NCBI GenBank assembly: GCA_964565375.1
Contig: CAZMEV010000028.1
Location: 1 to 31,494, forward strand
Source of the DNA: SLAN01 sp964565375
GTDB taxonomy: Bacteria; Spirochaetota; Spirochaetia; DSM-27196; SKKC01
Direction: 5' to 3'
DNA: 31,494 bases
Shown here: positions 7,252 to 15,300 of the stretch, piece by piece
Layout of the letters: each line of letters begins with the position of its first letter
Numbering within the stretch: position 1 is the stretch's first letter
Program-made: the position numbers and the translations under genes
Notes under the pieces: model-generated
Databases searched by the model: none
The model's input: only the letters and a program-made list of their open reading frames with translations
What the model was told of the DNA's origin: nothing

Positions 7252-8061
7252 ATGGCCAGTGAAAAAGCATCCGAAACGGGCACGCTCGGAATTATTCTCA
7301 TCGGAGACGAGATCCTTTCGGGAAGCGTCGTCGATAAGAATTCAGACTACATCATAAAGGCCTTTACCCGCATTGGGTATGAGGTTGAAGAGATTCGTAT
7401 TATCCCCGATCGGAGAGATCGGATCGCTGAATGCTTTCGTGAATTTGCAGCAAGGTTCGATTACGTGATTTCCTCCGGCGGTGTCGGACCTACTCATGAC
7501 GATATAACGCTCGAGAGTGCCGCCGACGCTTTCGACGTTCCGCTTGTACTCGATGAGAAGCTATCCTCGTTTCTTGAGAACCATTATGGTGATCGCATGA
7601 CCGAATCGCTGCGGCGGATGGCCATGGTGCCGAAAGGCGCTGAAACAGGGTTTGAGTATTCCGACGGAAGCTGGCCTTTGATACGCTTTTCGAATGTCTT
7701 TATTCTACCGGGCCTGCCCCGGGCGCTTCAGGACAAAGTTGACCGCATTATCGAACGCATTCAGCCAAAGGGCGGCTTCACATACGCGGAAGTGTTTCTG
7801 ACTGCCCGCGAGTCGGATTACGTTGACTGGCTGAATACTGTTCAGGAGGAAAACCCCGACGTTGCCATCGGCTCGTATCCGTACTGGGACCAGCCGGAGT
7901 ATAAAACCCGTATTACAGTTCGCTCGCGAAACGCAGAGACGGTGCAGGCGGTGACCGGTACGATCGTCGATTTCGCGAGAGAAAACGGGTGGCTTGTACG
8001 CTGGAACGTGGAGGGTCACAGTGCGAGCGCTGCCGAGCACCGGAATGCCGGGCAGGAGTAA
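7252..8061 (+). CDS. CinA N-terminal-type (MoaB/MoCF domain) protein
   Basis: A 269-residue protein with one molybdopterin-binding-like (MoCF) domain. GIILIGDEILSG at 13-24 and SSGGVGPTHDD at 74-84 are the hallmark motifs of the CinA/MoaB family. The nicotinamide-nucleotide deamidase domain that follows in full-length CinA is absent; the C-terminal ~100 residues form the domain found after MoCF in single-domain CinA-like proteins. Known relatives include the pyrophosphatase-type COG1058 proteins, so nucleotide-cofactor hydrolysis is more likely than molybdopterin synthesis, and no moa or moe gene is nearby. The stop is 7 nt before the esterase ATG, so the two share an operon. Confidence 0.85.
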   Translation: MASEKASETGTLGIILIGDEILSGSVVDKNSDYIIKAFTRIGYEVEEIRIIPDRRDRIAECFREFAARFDYVISSGGVGPTHDDITLESAADAFDVPLVLDEKLSSFLENHYGDRMTESLRRMAMVPKGAETGFEYSDGSWPLIRFSNVFILPGLPRALQDKVDRIIERIQPKGGFTYAEVFLTARESDYVDWLNTVQEENPDVAIGSYPYWDQPEYKTRITVRSRNAETVQAVTGTIVDFARENGWLVRWNVEGHSASAAEHRNAGQE

Positions 8062-8068
8062 GAGAAAT

Positions 8069-8728
8069 ATGCCGCTTGAATTTATCGAAAATGGTCGCGG
8101 CGAGAAGCCGATGGTCCTGTTGCACGGATTCGGAGCGACAGCGGCGGATCTGTATCCTGTAGGACAACTTCCACAGGCGGCCGCATTCCACAGTCTGTAT
8201 CCGCAGGCGCCGAAGCAGATTACTGTCTCCGGACAGACGATGGGCCGCGCCTGGTTTCCGCGGGAAGACAGCGAGCTTTCGCAGGCGCTCTTCGGATCCT
8301 ACTTCTCCGGGCTGGAGCGGCTTGACCCGCCCGGACTCGCTCAATCCGGCAAGGAGGTAGTCGAGCTGCTCGAAGCCCGGGGTATTTCTTCCGGGCAACT
8401 TGTTATCGGCGGCTTCAGTCAGGGAGCAATGGTGGCGATAGAGACTGCACTCACGCTTGCCCGGAACGATGATCCGCCGGCGGCTATGCTGCTGTTTTCA
8501 GGCGCACTTATTGCAGCCGACAGATGGGAAAAAGAGCTTCCCCGGCTTCAAGGGGTTCCGGTTTTTCAATCGCATGGTAACCAGGATCCGATACTCCATC
8601 CCGACCAGGGTACCGCCCTCGGGAATGCGCTCGATCATGCCGGCTGTCTTCGTACGTTTCACGAGTTCGACGGAGCACACACGGTTCCTGACTCCGCTCT
8701 TGACCGTGCATTCGCCATGCTTGAGTAG
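8069..8728 (+). CDS. Phospholipase/carboxylesterase-like alpha/beta hydrolase
   Basis: A 219-residue protein of the abhydrolase_2 (YpfH/acyl-protein-thioesterase-like) family. The oxyanion region LLHGFGA lies at 17-23. The catalytic triad is Ser117 in GFSQG, Asp173 in GNQDP and His204 in DGAHTVPD. It is expected to hydrolyse esters in the cytoplasm, since no signal peptide is present. I chose ATG 8069, preceded by AGGAG at 8054-8058, over the upstream in-frame start at 7994, which lies well inside the previous gene. It follows the CinA-domain gene by 7 nt and converges on the VOC gene with 22 nt between stops. Confidence 0.88.
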   Translation: MPLEFIENGRGEKPMVLLHGFGATAADLYPVGQLPQAAAFHSLYPQAPKQITVSGQTMGRAWFPREDSELSQALFGSYFSGLERLDPPGLAQSGKEVVELLEARGISSGQLVIGGFSQGAMVAIETALTLARNDDPPAAMLLFSGALIAADRWEKELPRLQGVPVFQSHGNQDPILHPDQGTALGNALDHAGCLRTFHEFDGAHTVPDSALDRAFAMLE

Positions 8729-8750
8729 TCCGGTATTCCGCAGCCTGCGA

Positions 8751-9659
8751 TCAGGTGCTGCGACTGCGGCTGATGGAGGTGTTTTCCAGTTCTTCTTCCT
8801 CATCCGGTTCCAGTGAAGCTTTTGCCGAAATATCGGTGACACGCATCGTGATGCCGTGTGTTCGCTCCGGGTCGTAGCTGACCCGGTGACCCGGGAATCC
8901 CGGACTCAGGCTGATCTCGCGAACGCCTGCTTCAAGCGACGTATCCACCGGCATAAGCTCGAGTTCTCCGTTTTCAAGAGAAAAAATGGCTCGTCTCTGG
9001 ACGGGGTCAACGTGATCGTAAGGGTCCGAGCCGATAAGATCTGTGTATACCGGAAGTGCGGCGTCGAGGTCTTCTACGCCGATCTGCAGGTGAAAAATGC
9101 CCTGAACACCGTTGGGATGATCGGTGGAGGCTTCGTCGAACGGTAGGGCTGTTTCGCTTACGCGAACGAGGGGAAGCTCCCGGGGCTGCTGGTTCGGGAC
9201 AGCAAATCTCGCTTCGCTGTTCTCTCCGCCGATATTGCAGGAGGTGGTTGTTTCGATCCATCCGGTGGACATCATCGGCGTGTCTGTGTCGGATGAGCCG
9301 GTGGCTTGCGGAAACGAGGGGGCCCTCAGGATTGCGTCAATGAGACCCGGTCGGGGATGCTCAAAGGATATGGTTCTGCGATATCTCAGCGCATGCTTGC
9401 CCGAGTTTCTGGCTTTTCTACGAAAGCGTGCGGCAAGACGGCGCCGTCTGCGGAGACGTGAAAGGACACCGCACGGCCGCTCGAGGAAGTGGATATGTGT
9501 TCCGTTGGCGAATGCAACGAATGCCTGCCGTGTCTTCGAACCGAGCCCGAGTGAGGCATCCACTACGGTATATCCCATGTCTTCGAAGCGTTCTCGCGTC
9601 TGTTCTATGGAGTCGACAAGTGCAACCGCACTTTCGATTCGCAGTTTATGCTCTTGCAT
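8751..9659 (-). CDS. Glyoxalase-like (VOC superfamily) protein
   Basis: A 302-residue protein with two VOC-like halves. The first (1-60) has the repeat start IESAVALVDSIEQTRERFEDM and a possible metal ligand in HIHFLE. The second begins near residue 190 with IFHLQIGVEDLDAALPVYTDLIG and ends around the region ISLSPGFPGHRVSYDPERTHGITMRV (read here in pieces). Glyoxalase_3-type proteins have this layout. The middle has an Arg-rich stretch near 68-95 unlike the rest. The C-terminal ~25 residues are acidic and then Ser/Arg-rich. Substrate is unknown. The start ATG has no Shine-Dalgarno but a promoter 8 nt upstream. Confidence 0.7.
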   Translation of the reverse strand: MQEHKLRIESAVALVDSIEQTRERFEDMGYTVVDASLGLGSKTRQAFVAFANGTHIHFLERPCGVLSRLRRRRRLAARFRRKARNSGKHALRYRRTISFEHPRPGLIDAILRAPSFPQATGSSDTDTPMMSTGWIETTTSCNIGGENSEARFAVPNQQPRELPLVRVSETALPFDEASTDHPNGVQGIFHLQIGVEDLDAALPVYTDLIGSDPYDHVDPVQRRAIFSLENGELELMPVDTSLEAGVREISLSPGFPGHRVSYDPERTHGITMRVTDISAKASLEPDEEEELENTSISRSRST

Positions 9660-9667
9660 TGCGCTGA

Positions 9668-9697
9668 ATGATAGAGTGACCGTCGGCGACTACTCAA
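9668..9697 (-). promoter_or_regulatory. Promoter of the VOC gene, probably leaderless
   Basis: On the minus strand TTGAGT (9697-9692) and TATCAT (9673-9668) are 18 bp apart. The -10 ends 8 nt before the ATG at 9659 and no Shine-Dalgarno fits between. Confidence 0.55.
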
Positions 9698-9851
9698 GGC
9701 CGACAATATGCCGTTGAAAACGTAATAAGGCCGACCGGATACCTTCGCCAACTGTGCAAAACATAATGATATGTTGAGTCACGGTCGTTTGACCCGCACA
9801 CATCAGTTGAATACATTCAAATGCGATGATCGCACCCTGTGAACATGTAAT
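9682..9851 (+). promoter_or_regulatory. Upstream region of the osmoprotectant operon with three inverted repeats
   Basis: The 216 bp between the VOC gene and yehZ hold GTCGGC/GCCGAC at 9682-9704, AACATA-4-TATGTT at 9760-9775 and TTGAAT-2-ATTCAA at 9807-9820. A -10-like TGTAAT at 9846-9851 precedes a proper Shine-Dalgarno (GAGGAG at 9864-9869) for yehZ. No good -35 is seen at 17 bp. One of the A/T-rich palindromes may bind an osmotic regulator; none was recognised. Confidence 0.4.
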
Positions 9852-9875
9852 CCTGCGGTCGTTGAGGAGATTCTG

Positions 9876-10820
9876 ATGAAAACATTTCGATTTGTGTTTC
9901 TGTTTGTGCTTTTGCTCTTTCTGATACCGGGCTTCGTTTTTGCCGGTGGAGCCGGTGAGGCGGAGGAAGCGACAAAAGGACCGATCACCGTTGCGTCGAA
10001 GATCGATACCGAGGGAGCACTTCTTGGTAACATGATCGTACAGCTGCTCGAGGCGGACGGGTTTGAGGTCATCGATGACACTGAGTTCGGGCCGACCGAT
10101 GTTATTCGTGAGGCGATCATCTCGGGTGAGATTGATATTTATCCGGAATACACCGGTAATGGCGCGTTCTTTTTTGACGACACTGAATCCGACGCCTGGA
10201 GTAACCCGACGAGCGCATATGAGCGTGTGCGCGAACTTGATCTCGAGGCAAACGACATCGTCTGGCTCGCTCCCGCCCCTGCAAATAATACCTGGGCCTT
10301 AGCGATCCGGTCTGATCTCGCTGAGGAGCATTCCCTTCAGAGCCTGGCTGATCTGGCGGATTTCATGAACGACGGGGGAGACGTAAAGCTTGCTGCAAGT
10401 GAAGAGTTCGTGACCCGGCCAGATGTTCTCCCGGCGTTCCAGGAGGCGTACGGATTCGAGTTCTCAGACGATCAGCTGCTTGTTTTTTCCGGTGGCAACA
10501 CCGCCATGACTATTCAGGCCGCCTCCCAGCAGACCGACGGAGTGAATACCGCAATGGCTTATGGAACCGACGGTGAACTCGCGGCGCTTGGACTTACCGT
10601 GCTTGAGGACACTGAGGGCGTTCAGCCGGTATACGAGCCCGCTCCAATTATTCGTGCTTCGATTCTCGATGAGTATCCGGAAATCGAAGAGGTTCTCGAG
10701 CCGGTCTTTGAGCAGCTCAGTCTTGAAACATTACAGCAGTTGAATGCCCGCATAGCGGTTGACGGCGAAGCAGCAAGCGCTGTAGCGCGGGATTGGCTTG
10801 AATCCAACGGATTTCTCTGA
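9876..10820 (+). CDS. Osmoprotectant ABC transporter substrate-binding protein (YehZ/OsmF-like)
   Basis: A 314-residue periplasmic protein that should bind glycine betaine, choline or a similar compound. Residues 1-23 form a signal peptide ending VFA before GGAGEAEEA, with no lipobox cysteine. The mature part has OpuC/OsmF landmarks: ITVASKIDTEGALLGNMI, EIDIYPEYTGNGA and MAYGTDGEL. It leads a gene order identical to E. coli yehZYXW (binding protein, long permease, ATPase, short permease). The ATG has GAGGAG six bases upstream. Which of the related ligands is bound cannot be told; E. coli YehZ itself binds betaine weakly. Confidence 0.9.
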   Translation: MKTFRFVFLFVLLLFLIPGFVFAGGAGEAEEATKGPITVASKIDTEGALLGNMIVQLLEADGFEVIDDTEFGPTDVIREAIISGEIDIYPEYTGNGAFFFDDTESDAWSNPTSAYERVRELDLEANDIVWLAPAPANNTWALAIRSDLAEEHSLQSLADLADFMNDGGDVKLAASEEFVTRPDVLPAFQEAYGFEFSDDQLLVFSGGNTAMTIQAASQQTDGVNTAMAYGTDGELAALGLTVLEDTEGVQPVYEPAPIIRASILDEYPEIEEVLEPVFEQLSLETLQQLNARIAVDGEAASAVARDWLESNGFL

Positions 10821-10844
10821 GCACGATTTTTCTTAACCAGTTTC

Positions 10845-12035
10845 ATGCCTGAATCCGACAAGCTGTCTTCGGTAGATAAGGTTGTTCTTTTCGCTGTCTT
10901 TCTCGGAGGGAGCAGCCTTTTCTTTCCGTTCTTTGTGGTAAAGCAACATCGACTTGACGCCGGACAGGCTATGCGACTTTTCGAAACCGGACCCTGGGTA
11001 TTCGCACTGACGGTCGCGATACTGGCCGCTACTGCGTGGATCGGAATGAGATCCGACCGTTTCCGCTCCGGTGACGAAGTACTGTTTCCGGCAATAGTTA
11101 TTTTTGCGCTCCTTTGGCTATGGGTCGGTACGGCTGCGACAGCCGAGCTTGCGGCGTTCGGCTTCGATCGAGGGAGGGTAAGTCCGTCCTCAGGATTCTG
11201 GCTGCTGCTTCTCTCCACATTCGTACTGTTTACTCACGGGCATGCATCTGCACGGCGGCGGGTATTGCGGACCGGTCTGGCACCGGCACTTGTACTTTTC
11301 CTGGTACTCCTTTTTGTTTCGGGTGTTCTTGACGATCTTGCATTCGTCCGGGAGTACTACACCCGCGAGTCCCGCTTTGCCGGTGAATTCGTGGCCCACG
11401 TGGGTCTGGCGGGAGCGGCAGTGGGAGCTGCGGTGGTATTCGGTATTCCGTTAGGAATTGTGGCCTACCGGAACAAGCGCCTGGAAAAACCGGTGTTCGG
11501 GCTGGTCAGCGGTCTGCAGACCGTCCCCAGCCTGGCGCTGTTCGGCCTTATGATTGCCCCGCTTGCAATTCTTTCTCAGCGCTATCCGGTGCTCAGGGCA
11601 ATGGGGGTTCGGGGCGTGGGCAATGCCCCGGCGCTGCTCGCGTTATTCCTGTATGCGCTTTTGCCCGTTGTACGAAATACCTTCACAAGCCTTCGTGTTA
11701 TGGACCCCGGAGTAATAGATGCGGGTACCGGTATGGGCATGACCCGCAGGCAGCTCCTTTGGCGTGTCGAAATTCCCATTGCATTGCCGATTATACTCAG
11801 CGGAATTCGGGTATCGGCGGTGCAGACCATCGGGAATACGACGGTCGCTGCGCTGATTGGTGCCGGAGGTCTCGGGAACTTCGTGTTTCAGGGACTCGGG
11901 CAGGCAGCTCCGGATCTTATCGTCATGGGTGTAATCCCTATTGTCCTTCTCGCTGTCACAGCTGACAGAGTCTTTCAGTTTCTCGCGGACCATGCTGTTC
12001 CCGGCCCGAAACGGAGGCGGATTGCATATGATTGA
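10845..12035 (+). CDS. Osmoprotectant ABC transporter permease, long type (YehY-like)
   Basis: A 396-residue inner-membrane protein. The N-terminal half has four to five extra hydrophobic segments that are absent from OpuCB but present in YehY. The second half is a BPD-type permease with the EAA-like loop ...IDAGTGMGMTRRQLLWRVEIPIALP... where the ATPase docks (about residues 290-315). No Shine-Dalgarno is obvious before the ATG; translation may be coupled to yehZ, whose stop is 24 nt upstream. The gene overlaps the ATPase gene by 8 nt. Confidence 0.9.
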   Translation: MPESDKLSSVDKVVLFAVFLGGSSLFFPFFVVKQHRLDAGQAMRLFETGPWVFALTVAILAATAWIGMRSDRFRSGDEVLFPAIVIFALLWLWVGTAATAELAAFGFDRGRVSPSSGFWLLLLSTFVLFTHGHASARRRVLRTGLAPALVLFLVLLFVSGVLDDLAFVREYYTRESRFAGEFVAHVGLAGAAVGAAVVFGIPLGIVAYRNKRLEKPVFGLVSGLQTVPSLALFGLMIAPLAILSQRYPVLRAMGVRGVGNAPALLALFLYALLPVVRNTFTSLRVMDPGVIDAGTGMGMTRRQLLWRVEIPIALPIILSGIRVSAVQTIGNTTVAALIGAGGLGNFVFQGLGQAAPDLIVMGVIPIVLLAVTADRVFQFLADHAVPGPKRRRIAYD

Positions 12036-13113
12036 GTTTGATCACGTATCGAAAACCTACGGAACCAATGAAGCGCTTCGCGATGTGACATTTACGGTTC
12101 CACAGGGACAGGTATATGTGCTTATTGGACCGTCCGGGTGTGGGAAGTCTACAAGTCTGAAGCTGATTAACCGGTTGCTTGAACCGACTGACGGCTATGT
12201 CCGGGTCGACGGCACACCGGTGCGCGAGTTCCCGCCGCAGGATCTTCGCCGTGGAATAGGCTATGTTATTCAAAGCGTGGGCTTGCTGCCGCATATGACC
12301 GTCGAGCAGAATATTGGAATTGTTCCTCGCCTGCTCGGGCAATCCCGGGACGAGCGCCGCCGGCGAGCAACTGAGTTGCTTGAGCTCATTGACCTTGAGC
12401 CGGATACATATCGCCGGAAGTATCCATCGGAGTTATCCGGGGGTGAAGCGCAGCGCGTCGGCGTTGCTCGCGCTCTCGCAGCCGACCCACCGATTCTTCT
12501 TATGGATGAACCCTTTGGGGCTGTGGATCCCCTGACCAGGGAGGTGTTGCAGCAGGAGTTCATTTCCATCCAGCGAAAGCTGCGAAAAACGGTCATCTTC
12601 GTGACCCATGATCTCGATGAAGCTGTTCGTGTCGCTGATGTCGTGGTGCTGATGAAGGACGGGGAAGTGGTGCAGGAAGGTGCGCCTGAGGAGATCCTTG
12701 GAGCCCCCACAAACGATTTCGTCCGTGATTTCGTGGGTACGGATCGTGCTCTGAAACGGCTCGGGCGCTTTACGGTGCAGGAGTTCATGACCGGCGTGCC
12801 CACGGTTTCCGAAGGACAGCAGGTCGACTGGGAACGGTTTTCTAATGTTGATGCTGTGTACGTGATCGATAAGGCGTCGCGATTGCTCGGGGCAGTGCGC
12901 CGTTCGGGAAAGACATCAGGCGTTTCCGACTCGTCGACCATGATGCCGATTAACAGTACCGTGAGAACAACAGAAACGCTTCGAAATGCCCTCGCAGGAA
13001 TTCTTAATACCGATCTCAGCGAAGTACCGGTTGTTGATGACCTGGGCTGTCTGCTCGGAAAGGTGACCATGGACGAGATTTTCGCTGCGGCCCCGCACGG
13101 AGAAGCGCCATGA
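12028..13113 (+). CDS. Osmoprotectant ABC transporter ATPase with C-terminal CBS domains
   Basis: A 361-residue ATPase of the OpuCA/YehX class. Walker A GPSGCGKST is at 34-42, signature LSGGE at 136-140 and Walker B ILLMDEP at 156-162. The 250-361 region holds two CBS-like repeats, as in OpuA/OpuC ATPases where CBS domains sense ionic strength or c-di-AMP. The start is ATG 12028, preceded by GGAGG at 12013-12017, not the in-frame 11941 start, which overlaps yehY by 95 nt. It overlaps yehY by 8 nt and yehW by 4 nt (ATGA), so all four transporter genes are translationally coupled. Confidence 0.93.
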   Translation: MIEFDHVSKTYGTNEALRDVTFTVPQGQVYVLIGPSGCGKSTSLKLINRLLEPTDGYVRVDGTPVREFPPQDLRRGIGYVIQSVGLLPHMTVEQNIGIVPRLLGQSRDERRRRATELLELIDLEPDTYRRKYPSELSGGEAQRVGVARALAADPPILLMDEPFGAVDPLTREVLQQEFISIQRKLRKTVIFVTHDLDEAVRVADVVVLMKDGEVVQEGAPEEILGAPTNDFVRDFVGTDRALKRLGRFTVQEFMTGVPTVSEGQQVDWERFSNVDAVYVIDKASRLLGAVRRSGKTSGVSDSSTMMPINSTVRTTETLRNALAGILNTDLSEVPVVDDLGCLLGKVTMDEIFAAAPHGEAP

Positions 13114-13871
13114 AGACGCTGATTCGTTCAATTGCCAAAGCCGTCGGCGTGATTTTCATATTCGCACTGTTTGCCGCGTTCGTATATCGAAGCGATGTTC
13201 GAGTCCCCGTGCTGCAATGGTTATTTCCTGATCAATCGGAGCTTGTGTATGGGCGAGTCTCGCTTCCGCTGCTGGTGCTTCAGCATATACATCTCGTAGC
13301 GATTTCCAGTTTCGCAGCCGCTGTAGTGGGACTGAGTCTCGGCATTTTTGTGACCCGTGGGGTAGGCCGGGACTTTCTGCCGTTAGCGCGGGATTTGTCG
13401 AGTCTCGCACAGACATTTCCACCGGCAGCCGTGCTGGCACTTGCGTTCCCGGTACTTGGATTCGGTTTTCAGCCGACACTTGCGGCGCTTTTTATTTTCG
13501 GATTGCTGCCGATTGTGAACAATACGATAAGCGGAATCGAAGCGGTTGATCCTGCGCTTGTAGAGGCGAGTGTCGGGCAGGGCATGAGACCACATCAGGT
13601 TCTTTTCCGTACGGAACTGCCGCTGGCCGCTCGTGTCATTGTCGCCGGTGTACGCACCTCGGTAATTATCAACATAGGAACCGCTACGATCGGTTCCACG
13701 ATTGGTGCGGGCGGTCTTGGTACGATTATTATCGCGGGGCTTGTCCGCAATAACACCGCGTTTGTGCTCACAGGAGCGGTCACCGCGGCCGGCCTCGCGC
13801 TGATCGCTGACTGGTCGTTTGCTCGAATTGAATCACTGTTTTATGATCCTCGCGAACGTACAGCGGGGTGA
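13110..13871 (+). CDS. Osmoprotectant ABC transporter permease, short type (YehW-like)
   Basis: A 253-residue BPD-type permease with six hydrophobic segments. The docking loop GIEAVDPALVEASVGQGMRP lies near residues 140-160. It begins inside the ATPase stop (ATGA overlap) and its own stop overlaps the GTG of the argA-like gene by 4 nt. Together with the long permease it would form the heterodimeric channel of the importer. The second permease of YehYW type usually starts MR-x-L-x-R, close to the MKTLIRS seen here. Confidence 0.9.
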   Translation: MKTLIRSIAKAVGVIFIFALFAAFVYRSDVRVPVLQWLFPDQSELVYGRVSLPLLVLQHIHLVAISSFAAAVVGLSLGIFVTRGVGRDFLPLARDLSSLAQTFPPAAVLALAFPVLGFGFQPTLAALFIFGLLPIVNNTISGIEAVDPALVEASVGQGMRPHQVLFRTELPLAARVIVAGVRTSVIINIGTATIGSTIGAGGLGTIIIAGLVRNNTAFVLTGAVTAAGLALIADWSFARIESLFYDPRERTAG

Positions 13872-15214
13872 TTGATGTGATTGACACAGAATTAAGCCGA
13901 GGCCACATAGACATTATTCGCGAAGTCTTCGTGTATGCCGAACGGTTTCGCGATCTGAGCTTCGTCGTGAAACTCGACAGCGCCCTGTTCTCCGGTGATG
14001 CCCTCAGTGCGCTCATTGCAGATATCGCGGTCCTCAGGAGGGCTGGGATAAAGGTGCTGATCGTCCCGGGCGCCCGGCGGCGAATTGATGAGGTGCTTAC
14101 TCATTATGGGATCGACAGTGACCATGTTGCCGGCCGGCGAGTATCGCCCCGCGCCGCTATTCCGCTTATCCAGATGGCGGCATTTGACGTTGCGAACCGG
14201 GTAATGACCCAGCTTTCCGCCCGGAACATGTACGGGGTTGTTGGCAACTGGGTGCGTGCCCGAGGCGTTGGTGTCGATGACGGAGTAGACTACGGGCACA
14301 CCGGCGTCGTGGACAGGGTTCACCGGGATGCGGTTGAGCGTCTGCTTGCCGCTGATTTCATTCCGGTGTTTCCCTGCATCGGCTGGAGTGCAACCGGCAG
14401 TCCTTACAATATTTCTTCGGACGAGCTTGCTGTTGCATGCGCCCGTTCGATTGGTGCCGAAAAACTGTTCTTTGTAACCAATGGATACGCAAACCTGGAG
14501 TCCATATTAACCGTCCCTGAAGATGTCCCGCGTGAGGAAGACGGGCGGGTAAGTCGACTGACTGTAGAACAGGCCAGCCGTGTTCGAGACATGTCCCGGG
14601 ACGATTCCCAGCAGATTGCTGCCCGCCGGCTGGAGCTTGCGATCAGTGCCTGTCGTTCCGGCGTCAGGCGGGTTCACATTGTCGACGGGCAGTCCGACGG
14701 CGTGTTGTTGAGGGAGATATTCTCCAACCTCGGTGCCGGCACGATGGTTCACTCAAATGAGTATGAAAGCGTGCGGCCCATGCATGCCGATGACATTGCA
14801 GCAGTGCTGCGCCTGCTTCGACCGTTTGTAGAACGGGGACAGATTCTGCCTCGTTCGGACGAAGACATTCGGAGTCAGCTCCCGGATTTCGCGGTGAGTG
14901 AGGTCGACGGTACCGTCCGGGCCTGTTGTGCGTTGCATGCGATCGGCGACAAGGAGGGGGAAATTGCTGCGCTCGCTGTTGATTCCCGCTTTGCGAGCCT
15001 CGGAATCGGGGAAAAGCTTGTCCAGTATCAGCTTGTTCAGGCCAAGTCGCGCGGATTTCGTTGCGTGTTCGCGTTAACAACCCGGGCATCTGACTGGTTT
15101 GAACAACTCGGATTCGTCCGTGCCTCCGTAGGTGATCTGCCGGAGGGGCGTCAGGCCCGGTATGACGGACGGCGGAAGCCCCGCGTGCTCGTTCATACGC
15201 TTGATGCTTCCTGA
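13868..15214 (+). CDS. argA: N-acetylglutamate synthase (ArgA-like: amino-acid-kinase plus GNAT domain)
   Basis: A 448-residue protein of the classic ArgA layout. Residues about 20-290 form an amino-acid-kinase fold (FVVKLDSALFSGDAL, IKVLIVPGARRRIDE, NISSDELAVACA) and residues about 300-448 a GNAT domain (VRPMHADDIAAVLRLLRPF, IAALAVDSRFASLGIGEKLV, WFEQLGFV). It should acetylate glutamate with acetyl-CoA, the first step of arginine synthesis. The kinase fold serves allosteric arginine binding. It starts with GTG overlapping the yehW stop by 4 nt (GTGA). No other arg gene is present, so its place in a transport operon is odd. A non-arginine substrate cannot be excluded. Confidence 0.87.
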   Translation: MIDVIDTELSRGHIDIIREVFVYAERFRDLSFVVKLDSALFSGDALSALIADIAVLRRAGIKVLIVPGARRRIDEVLTHYGIDSDHVAGRRVSPRAAIPLIQMAAFDVANRVMTQLSARNMYGVVGNWVRARGVGVDDGVDYGHTGVVDRVHRDAVERLLAADFIPVFPCIGWSATGSPYNISSDELAVACARSIGAEKLFFVTNGYANLESILTVPEDVPREEDGRVSRLTVEQASRVRDMSRDDSQQIAARRLELAISACRSGVRRVHIVDGQSDGVLLREIFSNLGAGTMVHSNEYESVRPMHADDIAAVLRLLRPFVERGQILPRSDEDIRSQLPDFAVSEVDGTVRACCALHAIGDKEGEIAALAVDSRFASLGIGEKLVQYQLVQAKSRGFRCVFALTTRASDWFEQLGFVRASVGDLPEGRQARYDGRRKPRVLVHTLDAS

Positions 15215-15300
15215 TAAGTGCAGTGGAAAAGTATGGTGCAACAATATTTCTGGACCACTTTCGCAGCGTGTGATAGTTTGCGGAAGACAGAGGTGACAGA

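Noticed and set aside
15269..15273. TGTGA half-site upstream of the CNB-GGDEF operon as a CRP site
   Set aside because: The matching TCACA half is absent (GCGGA instead), so it is not a convincing CRP palindrome.
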